DNA from: Candidatus Rokuibacteriota bacterium
Lineage (GTDB): Bacteria; Methylomirabilota; Methylomirabilia; Rokubacteriales; JACPHL01
Reading direction: 5' to 3'
DNA: 23,958 nt
Assembly (NCBI GenBank): GCA_016188625.1
Contig: JACPHL010000161.1
Span: 1 to 23,958 of the forward strand
The position numbers were made by a program, and so were the translations under genes. This document shows positions 1 through 7,049 of this stretch, one piece after another (position 1 is the stretch's first letter; every line of letters begins with the position of its first letter). Below the pieces are notes generated by a model, which made no database searches, had not been told where the DNA came from, and saw only the letters and a list, made by a program, of their open reading frames with translations.

Positions 1-119
1 TTTGCGGTCCCGCAGCGGAGCCGCGCGAGGTGCCCGGAGGGGCACCGGTAGTCCGCCGCGGGGAGGCCGGCTGGAGCCCGAGAGGGGGCGCCGCCTGGCC
101 CTGGGGGCGGATGAGAATG
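1..119. other. Left-edge non-coding stretch
   Basis: I see no convincing gene here. The only clear structure is a perfect 7-bp hairpin at 29-46 (arms GGTGCCC and GGGCACC, loop GGAG). It could belong to a transcript entering from outside the window. No tRNA shape or riboswitch motif was recognised. Confidence 0.3.
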
Positions 120-154
120 AAAAGCGCCTGACCGGGCTGACGGTAGCGGGGCGC
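120..154 (-). terminator. Candidate intrinsic terminator of the ATP-grasp gene
   Basis: Read on the minus strand, this lies 8 nt beyond the ATP-grasp stop codon. Outer arms GCGCC and GGCGC enclose an inner ACCG/CGGT pairing and are followed directly by TTTT. The stem is interrupted and the T run short, so this is a moderate call, but position and strand fit the end of the minus-strand unit. Confidence 0.4.
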
Positions 155-162
155 GCAGGGGC

Positions 163-1395
163 TCAGGCGATGACGAAATCGAGCCGGCGGTGGGCCTCGC
201 GGAGCGCGGCCTCGACCGCCTCGGGGGTCTCGGCCCGCGCGAAGAGGAAGCCGAGGTAGGCTGCCCCCTCGGGGAGGGGGATCAGCTCCTGCCCGAGATG
301 GGCGGTCACGGCGACCTCCTCGACCCCCGGGACCGCCTTGGCCGCGTCCTGCCCCCGGACCTCCCTGAGGGTCCCGCGGCGCGGGATGGGGAGCATCATC
401 ACCCCCGCCGCCCGGCGCTCGCGCTCGAGGGAGGGGATCTCCATCCCGAGGGCGTGGCGGAGGATCAGCTCCTCGAGCGAGAGCCCGGTGCCGAAGCGAA
501 GGGTCCGGGAGCAGAGCCCCCCGATGGAGCGTGCGGCGATCTCGATGACCCAGGGGCCGTCCTGGTTCCACCTGAGCTCGGCGTGGACCGGGCCCTCCCG
601 GAGACCGAGGGCCCGGGCCGCCCCGGCCGTCGCGGCGGCGAGCTCGGCCTGGACGTCGGCGGGGAGGCGCGAGGGCGTGATATAGATCGTCTCCTCGAAG
701 AACGGCCCCTCCAGCGGATCAGGCTTGTCGAAGAGCGCCAGCACCTGGAGCTCCCCCTTCAGGAGGAGCCCCTCCAGCGCCACCTCCTCCCCCGGGACGA
801 AGGCCTCGACGAGATACTGACGGGCGGCCTCGCCGCCGCGCTCGGCGACGTCCGGGATCTCGAGGATCGCGGCGAGCCGCCGGACCGCCGCGACGAACCC
901 GTCCGGCTCATCGGCCCGAATGACCCCCCGGCTCGCCGAGAGGAAGAGCGGCTTGACCACGCACGGGTAGCCCACCCTGGCGGCGACGGCCCCCGGGTCC
1001 TCGTCGAGAGAGCAGAGGGTGTAGTGCGGGACCGGGACCCCGGCCCGGGCCAGGAGCGCCCGCATCAGGTGCTTGTCCCGCGCGGCGGCCGCCGAGGCGA
1101 CCGAGTTGTGGGGCTGGCCGAGGGCGGCGGAGATGGCGGCCGCCACGACCGTGGTGTCGTCGTCCACCGGCACGACGGCGTCGAGCGGGTGGGCCCTGGC
1201 GAACGCGGCGGCCTCGCGGGCGGCCGCGGCCGGGTCGAGGAAGTCGAGCGCCAGCAGCTCGTCCGGCCGCTCAGCCGCCAGCGCGTTGGCTCGCTCCGAG
1301 GCGACCACGACCTCCACGCCGAGCCCCAGGGCCGCGGCGAGGAAGTCCTCCGTGCGGTAGGTCCGGGTGGGCAGGAGGAGGAGGATGCGCGGCAT
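163..1395 (-). CDS. ATP-grasp domain ligase
   Basis: The 410-residue product has the ATP-grasp layout. An N-terminal Rossmann-like segment (MPRILLLLPT, about 1-90) is followed by RDKHLMR near 106, the ATP-binding lysine region YPCVVKP (Lys148), and the metal-binding region with Glu285 and Arg289 (EIAARS). ATP-grasp enzymes join a carboxylate to an amine or thiol through an acyl phosphate; the carbamoyl-phosphate-synthetase/biotin-carboxylase-like form seen here often makes peptide-like bonds. Substrate cannot be told. I chose the ATG at 1395 because MPRILLLL is a natural N-terminus and CGGAGTGG lies upstream; an ATG 12 codons earlier (1431) falls inside a structured repeat and is less likely. 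It is the last gene of a minus-strand run after the radical SAM and NifU-like genes. Confidence 0.85.
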   Translation of the reverse strand: MPRILLLLPTRTYRTEDFLAAALGLGVEVVVASERANALAAERPDELLALDFLDPAAAAREAAAFARAHPLDAVVPVDDDTTVVAAAISAALGQPHNSVASAAAARDKHLMRALLARAGVPVPHYTLCSLDEDPGAVAARVGYPCVVKPLFLSASRGVIRADEPDGFVAAVRRLAAILEIPDVAERGGEAARQYLVEAFVPGEEVALEGLLLKGELQVLALFDKPDPLEGPFFEETIYITPSRLPADVQAELAAATAGAARALGLREGPVHAELRWNQDGPWVIEIAARSIGGLCSRTLRFGTGLSLEELILRHALGMEIPSLERERRAAGVMMLPIPRRGTLREVRGQDAAKAVPGVEEVAVTAHLGQELIPLPEGAAYLGFLFARAETPEAVEAALREAHRRLDFVIA

Positions 1396-1400
1396 GGCAG

Positions 1401-1475
1401 TCCACTCCGAGCGCCGGCTTCGCCGGCGCAACCTTGGGGGGAGGCTCGGAAGGGGGGCAAAGCCCCCCTCCGAGG
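1401..1475 (-). repeat. Two-hairpin dispersed repeat, copy A
   Basis: Read on the minus strand, this begins 2 nt after the NifU-like stop and ends 5 nt before the ATP-grasp start. Hairpin 1 has arms CTCGGAGGGGGGC and GCCCCCCTTCCGAG (loop TTT, one bulge). After a C-rich linker, hairpin 2 has perfect 8-bp arms GCGCCGGC and GCCGGCGC with loop GAA. The unit closes with CTCGGAGTGGA. Copies B (8898) and C (20804) share order, linker and ending. The closing segment seems to serve as the ribosome-binding site of the ATP-grasp gene. Confidence 0.8.
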
Positions 1476-1477
1476 AC

Positions 1478-1771
1478 TTACCCCTTGGAGGGCGAGTAGT
1501 AGGGGTTCGCGCCGGCCGCGTGGTCGGTGACGTCCAGGATCTCGGTGACCTCGGGGACCTCCTCCCGGATCATCCGCTCGATCCCCTGCTTCAGGGTGAT
1601 GTCGGCGGCCCCGCACCCCTGACAGCCGCCCCCCATCTGCAGGTAGACGCTGTTGTCCTTGACGTCGAGGAGCTGGACAAACCCACCGTGCATGGCCACC
1701 GCGGGGTTGATCGCGGTGTCGAGCAGGTTCTGCACCTTGGACCTGATCTCGGTCTCTCCGATCTCTGGCAT
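1478..1771 (-). CDS. NifU C-terminal-domain Fe-S scaffold/carrier protein
   Basis: The 97-residue protein matches the stand-alone NifU C-terminal (Nfu) domain. It has the INPAVAMHGG helix region near 21-30, a short beta region, and the cluster-binding Cys-x-x-Cys as CQGC (Cys50, Cys53), followed by the amphipathic helix DITLKQGIERMIRE. Nfu proteins hold and deliver Fe-S clusters to apoenzymes; the radical SAM enzyme upstream, which needs a [4Fe-4S] cluster, is a plausible client (inference). I chose the ATG at 1771 because GGAGGAG lies just upstream and the domain begins at once. An in-frame ATG at 1825, also with a good ribosome-binding site, would add 18 residues (MGLFGWWSEK...) and is a real alternative, since it would follow the radical SAM gene's second stop by only 23 nt. 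Confidence 0.9.
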   Translation of the reverse strand: MPEIGETEIRSKVQNLLDTAINPAVAMHGGFVQLLDVKDNSVYLQMGGGCQGCGAADITLKQGIERMIREEVPEVTEILDVTDHAAGANPYYSPSKG

Positions 1772-1848
1772 GGTTTCTCCTCCCCCTTTCTTCGTTTTCT
1801 CACTCCACCAACCGAACAGCCCCATGCGCCTCCGCTCCTGGCAAGCCC

Positions 1849-3348
1849 TCAGACCCCCTGGTGCATCAGCGGCTCGAGAAGGCCGAACTGGCCTTCGGTC
1901 GGCTCCGCTCAGCAGAACCAGGGCTCGGTCAGCCGCGGCGGCCGCCGGCGCTCCGGGGCCAGGCGCATCGCCAGCTCGACGGGCACCCGATCGCCGCGGG
2001 CCGCCAGGGCGAGGGCCTCCACCCGGGCGAACGTCACCGCCGGGTCCTCGCCGCTCCGGGCGCCCGCCTCGACGGCCCGGCTGACGTCCTCGTGCAGGCG
2101 GTCCATCCGCGGATCGGGGTGCGTCCAGCGGTAGCTGAAGGCCGCCTGGTCGAGCGGCCCCAGGTACGGCCGGATCGCCGGCCGGTCGAGCAGCAGCGAG
2201 CCCGGCGGAACCAGGAGCCGGATGGCGTACTGCACCGGGTCCACGTGGTCGATGAGCGCCTCGCCCTCGACGAACCCGAGCATGTCGAGGTAGTCGTCCA
2301 GGGTCGTCCACGGGGTGAACGGGACCCAGGTCGGCCGGAACGCGATCCCGGCGTCCCGGACGATCCGGAGGGCCTCGAAGACGTCGGCCCGGGTGTGCCC
2401 CTTCGCCAGGGTCGCCAGGACGGTGTCGCTCAGCGACTCGACCGCCGAGACCATGAAGACGCAGCCGAGCGCCCCGAGCTCCGGGAAGATGGCGCGCCGC
2501 TCCAGGATGTGCTCGACCTTGGCGGTGAAGTCGAAGGAGAGCCCCGGGAACTCCGCGTGCATGGCGCGGACGATGGCGAGGGAGTGCCCGGGCCCGTTCA
2601 GGAAGTCGGGGTCCCCGAAGGTGATGTGGACCGCCCCGGCGGCGACCAGCCGCCGGATGTCCTCCAGGACCACCTCCCGGGGGACCACGAAGAACCGGCC
2701 GCCGTAGACCGGCGGGATCGGGCAGTGGAGGCAGTGGTGCAGGCACCCCCGGCTCGCCTCCACATAGCCGACCAGCCCCCGGCCGCCGTCCCTCTCCAGC
2801 CTGGCGTACCGGTCGAGGGGCGGCAGCCCGCCCCGGCTCGGGACCGCGAAGGGGAGGCGCTCGAGGAACGGGCCGGAGGGGCCGGCGGGCCGGTGGACCC
2901 CCTTGATCCGGTCGGCGCGCCCCTCCCCCAGGGCCTGGACGAGGCCCACGAGGGGGACCTCGAACTCGCCGCCGATCACCGAGTCGGCGCCGTGCGCGAA
3001 GAGGTACTCGGCGTTGAGCAGGGCGTAGAGCCCGTAGAAGCAGACATGGCAGGTCGGGTTGACCCGCCGGACCTCCTCGGCCGCCCGGACGCCCAGCCGG
3101 AGCGCCGTGTGCATCGGGACCGAGATTCCCACGAAGCGGGCGCGGGCCAGACGGTCCCGGTCCAGGCGCTCGACGGCGATGTCCAGCGCCTCGGGCGCGT
3201 AGCCGGCCCGCTCCAGGAAGGCCTTGGGCGAGGCGATCCCGAGCGGCTGGTGCCCCAGCTCGTAGCAGGAGATCAGGAGGACGGCGCCCGGCCGCCGCAG
3301 CGCGCCATCCCGCCGTTCGCGGGCTCGAGTCGGGATCACAGAGGACAC
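1849..3348 (-). CDS. B12-type radical SAM selenoprotein, CUAEP tail (TGA read as Sec)
   Basis: The 499-residue product (with readthrough) has an N-terminal cobalamin-binding-like Rossmann domain (about 20-150), though no DxHxxG motif is visible. A radical SAM domain follows with the cluster motif CLHHCLHC (Cys202, Cys206, Cys209). The first in-frame stop, TGA at 1909-1911, follows Cys479. The frame continues Ala-Glu-Pro and 16 more residues to a TGA at 1849-1851. Cys-Sec-Ala-Glu-Pro is the tail I recall for the NCBI family named CUAEP/CCAEP-tail radical SAM protein, where some members have Cys in place of Sec. A SECIS-like hairpin follows the TGA. I chose the GTG at 3348 because AGGAG lies 7 nt upstream and a promoter sits 30 nt further. 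Substrate unknown. If Sec is not inserted, the product ends at Cys479. Confidence 0.85.
1878..1896 (-). promoter_or_regulatory. Putative bacterial SECIS hairpin
   Basis: Read on the minus strand, 12 nt after the in-frame TGA, perfect 7-bp arms GAAGGCC and GGCCTTC enclose the loop AGTTC. The loop starts 19 nt after the TGA and has G at its second position. As I recall, bacterial SECIS rules ask for a G in the first two loop bases, a 4-16 bp upper stem, and a loop 16-37 nt from the UGA; all are met. GCGG just after the TGA could pair with CCGC beyond the stem as a lower helix. It would bind SelB to place selenocysteine. Confidence 0.75.
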
Positions 3349-3378
3349 GGTGGTGCTCCTGAGGTCGTCAACGTTTAC

Positions 3379-3407
3379 AGTGTCCCACAGGCCCCGGGGG
3401 GCGTCAA
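3379..3407 (-). promoter_or_regulatory. Promoter of the radical SAM unit
   Basis: On the minus strand TTGACG (3402-3407) is separated by 17 nt from GACACT (3379-3384). Transcription would start near 3372, about 24 nt before the GTG start with its AGGAG site. The -35 and spacing match other promoters in the window; the -10 is weaker. Confidence 0.6.
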
Positions 3408-3492
3408 GGCCGGGGCGCCCACCCCGGGCGATCCGTGGTAAAGTCGATCGAGCGGCCGCGGGCCCGGCCCGCCGCCGACCCCCACAGGCGAG

Positions 3493-4680
3493 ATGCGAGA
3501 GCTTCGGGAAGGCCTCCTGGAGAGCATGGCGCGGATGACGGCCGAGGTGCCGCCGGGCCTTCGGGACAGCCCCGAGGGGCGCGAGCTCCGACAGGCCCTC
3601 GACGCCGTGGCGGGCTCGCTCCCCGAGCTGCTCCAGGATCCCCCGGACACGGCGGCCGCCACCCTCCTCAGCTGGACGGTCGCGGCCCCGGCCCTCCGGG
3701 CCCCGGCCGCGGTCCTCGCCCTGGCCGCCCTGGCCGAGCGCCCGGCCGCCCGACCCCGGGCCCTCGAGCTGGCCCTGGCCCTCGCCGCGCGAGGCCAGGA
3801 CCCGGCGGTCGAGCCCCCGCTTCACGGGGTCCGGCTCGCCCCGCGCCAGACCGGCCTCGACGAGGACGTCATCCTCCTCGGGGTCCCGCAGGTCAAGCTG
3901 CCGACGCGGATCGGCCTGGTGGCGCTGGACGGGGTCAGGCGGTACTTCGCCGAGCTCCACCGCCCCCGGCCCGCCCAGCGCGCGATCGACGTGGGGACGG
4001 GGAGCGGGGTCCTGGCGATCGTCGCGGCGAAGCACCTCCGGCGGGCCGGCGGCGTCGAGGGCGTCTGGGGGGTGGACATCAACCCCTGGGCCGTGCTCAT
4101 CGCCCGGGCCAACGCCGTCCTCAACGGCGAGGCCGAGCGCACGCGCTTCCTCGAGGGCGACGGCCTCGGGCCCCTCGACCGGCCGGACCTGGTGGGGCGC
4201 GTGGACCTGATCCTCTCCAACCCCCCGATGACCATCGGCCTCCCCGGCCCGCCGCTCGGGCCCGAGGAGCGCTTCAACGTGATCGAGCACCCCGTGGAGT
4301 TCGTCCGGCGCGAGCTGATCGGGATCGGGGTGCGGCTGCTCCGCCGTCCCTCCGGCCGGCTCCTCTTCCACATCTCGGGGCGGTTTCCCGAGGCCCAGCA
4401 GAACCTCTCCTCGGTCCCGGGCTTCGGCCCGAAGAGGGCCCTCCTCCAGGGCCTGACGGAGCTGGACCCGTACGTGGACCTCCGCGGCCTGGTCTACCAG
4501 GAGCTGATCCAGGACCGGCCGTACATCTTCCTGAAGGGCTACCCGGTGGAGATCCAGCCGGTGACGGCCACCGAGGCCCACCTGATCCGGAAGCGCGGCG
4601 GGCGGATCTACCAGCAGAGCTTCGTCTGGGTCTACGGCTTCGACGAGCCGGCCCTTGACACCTCCGACCGCCCCGCCTAG
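3493..4680 (+). CDS. SAM-dependent methyltransferase, N-methylase (PrmC/HemK-like) fold
   Basis: The 395-residue protein has a helical N-terminal region of about 150 residues and a Rossmann methyltransferase domain. Motif I is IDVGTGSG (165-172), with the acidic WGVDIN loop about 30 residues later. The catalytic-type motif is NPPM (243-246), the NPP[YFM] form used by enzymes that methylate amide or amino nitrogens, such as PrmC and RsmC. It is longer than PrmC (about 280), and its N-terminal domain is not one I recognise, so the target (protein, rRNA or small molecule) is open. It is divergent from the radical SAM gene. The start has only a weak GGCGAG site; an ATG at 3526 is possible. Its stop codon TAG forms the first three bases of the next promoter's -10 box. 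Confidence 0.8.
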   Translation: MRELREGLLESMARMTAEVPPGLRDSPEGRELRQALDAVAGSLPELLQDPPDTAAATLLSWTVAAPALRAPAAVLALAALAERPAARPRALELALALAARGQDPAVEPPLHGVRLAPRQTGLDEDVILLGVPQVKLPTRIGLVALDGVRRYFAELHRPRPAQRAIDVGTGSGVLAIVAAKHLRRAGGVEGVWGVDINPWAVLIARANAVLNGEAERTRFLEGDGLGPLDRPDLVGRVDLILSNPPMTIGLPGPPLGPEERFNVIEHPVEFVRRELIGIGVRLLRRPSGRLLFHISGRFPEAQQNLSSVPGFGPKRALLQGLTELDPYVDLRGLVYQELIQDRPYIFLKGYPVEIQPVTATEAHLIRKRGGRIYQQSFVWVYGFDEPALDTSDRPA

Positions 4681-4683
4681 ACT
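4655..4683 (+). promoter_or_regulatory. Promoter of the deaminase-galT unit
   Basis: TTGACA (4655-4660), 17-nt spacer, TAGACT (4678-4683). The -35 lies inside the last codons of the methyltransferase gene and the -10 includes its TAG stop. Predicted transcription start is near 4690, about 18 nt before the deaminase ATG. Confidence 0.75.
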
Positions 4684-4707
4684 CGACCGCGGCGGGCACG
4701 GAGGAGG

Positions 4708-5151
4708 ATGGCTCAGCACGAGGGCTTCTTGCGGGCGGCCATCGCCGAGGCGCAGGCCGGGGCGGCGGAGGGGAACTTCCCGGTGGGCTCGGTGGTGGTG
4801 CGGGACGGCGCCATCGTGGCCCGCGGCCACAACGAGGTGGTCACCGCCTCCGACCCCACGGCCCACGCCGAGATGGTGGCGCTCCGGCGGGCGGGGGCGG
4901 CCCTCGGCACGCCGCTCCTCGCCGGGTGCACCCTCTACACGACGCTGGAGCCGTGCCCCATGTGCGCCGCCGCGCTCAGCTGGGCCCGGATCGACCGGCT
5001 GGTGATCGGGGCCCTCTTCCCGCCCACCGGCGGGGTGCGCTCGCAGGCGCGGGTCCTCGAGCTCATGGCCCCCCTCGTCCACCCCGTGGAGGTCGTGGCC
5101 GAGGTCCTCGCGGAGGAGTGCCTGGCCCTCCTCCCGCCGGAGGCCCGGTAG
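4708..5151 (+). CDS. Nucleoside deaminase (TadA/GuaD-like)
   Basis: The 147-residue protein has the zinc deaminase signature: HAE at His53-Ala-Glu55 and PCPMC with Cys83 and Cys86, in the spacing of the cytidine deaminase fold. His and the two Cys hold zinc and Glu55 shuttles the proton. The core (DPTAHAEM, LEPCPMCAAAL) and the C-terminal VLAEEC helix resemble TadA, which makes inosine at the tRNA wobble position, but guanine and other base deaminases share this pattern. I cannot separate them without an alignment. The ATG is preceded by GGAGGAGG at close spacing. It has its own strong promoter and is followed 34 nt later by galT, probably co-transcribed. Confidence 0.88.
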   Translation: MAQHEGFLRAAIAEAQAGAAEGNFPVGSVVVRDGAIVARGHNEVVTASDPTAHAEMVALRRAGAALGTPLLAGCTLYTTLEPCPMCAAALSWARIDRLVIGALFPPTGGVRSQARVLELMAPLVHPVEVVAEVLAEECLALLPPEAR

Positions 5152-5185
5152 GCGCCCGACGGGGCTCGTCGAAGCGGAGCGGCGG

Positions 5186-6178
5186 ATGCCCGAGATCCGG
5201 TTCAACCGCATCACGGGCGACTCGGTGATCGTCGCCACCGAGCGCTCCCGCCGCCCCGAGGATTTCACCCGGCGGAAGGAGCAGCGCAAGCCGCCCCCCT
5301 ACATCCCCACCTGCCCCTTCTGTCCCGGCAACGAGGACAAAGCCCCCCCGGAGACCTTCCGGCTCCCCGCGGGCGGGGGCTGGGCGGTCCGGGCCATGGC
5401 GAACAAGTTCCCGGCCCTCAGCGCCGCGGGCGAGGTGCGCCGGGAGGGGACGGGATTCAAGAAGGCGATCGCCGGGGTGGGCTTCCACGAGGTCATCGTC
5501 GAGACCCCCCGCCACGACCTCGCGCCGGCCCTCCTGCCCGTCCCCCACGTCGAGCAGCTCCTCGAGGCCTACCGGCACCGCTTCCTCGCCTTCTACGAGG
5601 ACCCCAGGATCGAGCACGTCATCGTCTTCAAGAACCACGGGGAATCGGCCGGGACCTCCCTGGAGCACCCCCACTCCCAGATCGTCGGGACCCCGATGGT
5701 CCCCGGACAGGTGCGGGCGCGTATCCGGGAGGCCTCGAGGAGCTTCGACGACTTCGGCGAGTGCCTCTACTGCTGGTGCCTGCGGGAGGAGCTGGCCGAA
5801 GGGGTCAGGATCGTCGCCGAGGGCGCCGACTTCGCCGCCTTCATCCCCTACGCCGCGCTCTCGCCCTTCCACCTCTGGATCTTCCCCAAGCGGCACGTGG
5901 CGTGCTTCGGGACGATCTCGCGGGCGGAGATGGCGAGCCTGGCGGCGATCCTGAAGGAGATCCTCCTCAGGATCTACGTGGGCCTGGAGAACCCCGACCT
6001 CAACTACGTCATCCGCTCGGTCTCGCCCCACGACGGGCCGGTGAAGCACTTCCACTGGTACCTCTCCATCGTCGTCCGGGTCTCGACCGTCGCGGGCTTC
6101 GAGCTCGGGACCGGGATGTTCATCAACACCGCCCTGCCCGAGGAGAGCGCGCGGTTCCTGCGGGAGGTCCAGCTCTAG
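5186..6178 (+). CDS. galT: Galactose-1-phosphate uridylyltransferase-family protein
   Basis: The 330-residue protein is a HIT-superfamily nucleotidyltransferase of the GalT type. The N-terminus (PEIRFNRITGDSVIVATER) and zinc site CPFC (Cys43, Cys46) are typical, as is the active-site HPHSQ (His161, His163, Gln165), whose second His takes the uridylyl group. A further Cys pair (ECLYCWC) and a C-terminal HFHWYLSI segment also fit. GalT swaps UMP between UDP-glucose and galactose-1-phosphate in the Leloir pathway. No galK or galE lies nearby, and relatives in such bacteria may act on other sugar phosphates, so the exact substrate is inferred. Length agrees with bacterial GalT (about 330-350). 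It lies downstream of the deaminase without its own clear promoter. Confidence 0.88.
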   Translation: MPEIRFNRITGDSVIVATERSRRPEDFTRRKEQRKPPPYIPTCPFCPGNEDKAPPETFRLPAGGGWAVRAMANKFPALSAAGEVRREGTGFKKAIAGVGFHEVIVETPRHDLAPALLPVPHVEQLLEAYRHRFLAFYEDPRIEHVIVFKNHGESAGTSLEHPHSQIVGTPMVPGQVRARIREASRSFDDFGECLYCWCLREELAEGVRIVAEGADFAAFIPYAALSPFHLWIFPKRHVACFGTISRAEMASLAAILKEILLRIYVGLENPDLNYVIRSVSPHDGPVKHFHWYLSIVVRVSTVAGFELGTGMFINTALPEESARFLREVQL

Positions 6179-6198
6179 CGCGACCGCTTCACGCGACC

Positions 6199-6228
6199 TT
6201 GACAGTCCCGGCGGATCCTGCCTAGACT
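6199..6228 (+). promoter_or_regulatory. Promoter of the YbaK-like gene
   Basis: TTGACA (6199-6204), 18-nt spacer, TAGACT (6223-6228). Predicted start near 6235, giving a leader of about 60 nt before the ATG at 6297. The same -35/-10 pair occurs at 4655 and 12911. Confidence 0.75.
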
Positions 6229-6296
6229 CCCTTAGCCCGCGCCCTCGCGTCCGGCGCGACGCGCCTCTCGGAAGCCGGCGAAAGGAGGCTACGGCC

Positions 6297-6767
6297 ATGC
6301 CGATCCTGGCCAAGCTCAGGGAGTTCCTCGAGGCCCACAAGGTCCCGTACTCGGTCCACTCCCATCCGGAGGCCTACACCGCCCAGGAGATCGCCGCCCT
6401 CCAGCACGTCAAAGGCCGACAGCTGGCCAAGGTGGTGATGGCGAAGGCGGGGGCCGGGTTCGTCATGCTCGTCCTCCCGGCCGACCACCGGGTGGACTTC
6501 GGCGGGCTCAAGGCGGTCCTGGGCGGCCAGGAGGTCCGCCTGGCCCAGGAGGCCGAGTTCCGCGACCTGTTCCCGGGGTGCGAGGTGGGGGCGATGCCCC
6601 CGTTCGGGAACCTCTACGGGCTGCCCGTGTACGTGGACCGCTCCCTGGAGAAGGATGCGGAGATCGTCTTCAACGCGGGGACCCACGCGCTGACGGCCAA
6701 GGTCGCGCTGCGCGACTACCTGGCCCTGGTCAAGCCGACGATGGCCGAGTTCGCCATCCACCTCTAG
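6297..6767 (+). CDS. YbaK/EbsC-type aminoacyl-tRNA deacylase
   Basis: The 156-residue protein is a single YbaK/ProX domain, the family's usual length. After a first helix (LREFLEAHKVPYSVHSHPE) comes the Thr-Ala-Gln-Glu segment, then QLAKVVM with Lys45 at the place of the conserved catalytic lysine. The later GAMPPFGNLYGLPVYVD block and FNAGTHALTAK segment are family hallmarks. These enzymes hydrolyse misacylated tRNAs, for example Cys-tRNA(Pro) or Ala-tRNA(Pro), in the cytoplasm. Which tRNA is edited here cannot be told. GAAAGGAGG lies upstream of the ATG. It appears to be a single-gene unit, since another promoter follows its stop. Confidence 0.88.
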   Translation: MPILAKLREFLEAHKVPYSVHSHPEAYTAQEIAALQHVKGRQLAKVVMAKAGAGFVMLVLPADHRVDFGGLKAVLGGQEVRLAQEAEFRDLFPGCEVGAMPPFGNLYGLPVYVDRSLEKDAEIVFNAGTHALTAKVALRDYLALVKPTMAEFAIHL

Positions 6768-6775
6768 CCCGGGGC

Positions 6776-6804
6776 TTGTGCCGGAGGGACGGAGCCCGTA
6801 CACT
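6776..6804 (+). promoter_or_regulatory. Promoter of the 6825-8897 unit
   Basis: TTGTGC (6776-6781), 17-nt spacer, TACACT (6799-6804). The -10 is good and the -35 partial. Transcription would begin near 6811, just before the GGAGGGGAGC ribosome site and the GTG at 6825. Confidence 0.55.
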
Positions 6805-6824
6805 GGGCCCATCCGGAGGGGAGC

Positions 6825-7031
6825 GTGTTCGAGGCCAACCAGCGGGTCGAGGTGGATCTCTCCAACCTGACGATCCAGGGGGTCCACTTCAGCCAGAACG
6901 TCCGCAAGGCGCCGGGCACCATCGTCCGCCAGACCTCGGGCGACCCGCCCGTTTACCTGGTGGAGCTCGTGTTCAGCTTCAAGGGGATCAAGCGGGTCGA
7001 GGTGCCCGAGGACCGGATCCATCCGGCCTAG
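6825..7031 (+). CDS. Small conserved-looking protein of unknown function
   Basis: I do not recognise this 68-residue protein. It starts at a GTG with a strong ribosome-binding site (GGAGGGGA) and a promoter close upstream, and it keeps the codon bias of its neighbours, so I consider it a real gene. It has no signal peptide, membrane segment or cysteine. Predicted beta-rich segments (VEVDLSNLTIQGVHF, YLVELVFSF) end in KRVEVPEDRIHP, which reads like a small beta-barrel with a closing strand, as in nucleic-acid-binding or KOW/SH3-like folds; that is only an impression. It lies 18 nt upstream of the PhoU-domain gene, so a role with it is possible. Confidence 0.7.
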   Translation: MFEANQRVEVDLSNLTIQGVHFSQNVRKAPGTIVRQTSGDPPVYLVELVFSFKGIKRVEVPEDRIHPA

Positions 7032-7049
7032 CCGGCGGAGGGGACGGCC

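Noticed and set aside
1-119. A tRNA or tRNA-Sec gene at the left edge
   Set aside because: The hairpin at 29-46 is isolated. No cloverleaf, T-loop or CCA end can be fitted.
1401-1475. Repeats as CRISPR or as ordinary insertion-sequence ends
   Set aside because: Copies are single and kilobases apart, with no spacers, no transposase, and no target-site duplication that I can see.
190-1530. A 446-codon plus-strand frame over the ATP-grasp gene
   Set aside because: Shadow of the minus-strand gene, with no recognisable domain and biased composition.
3349-5289. Upstream extension of the radical SAM frame on the minus strand as one giant protein
   Set aside because: The extension lies opposite the methyltransferase and deaminase genes, is low-complexity in the way of a shadow frame, and the real start has a promoter and AGGAG at 3348.
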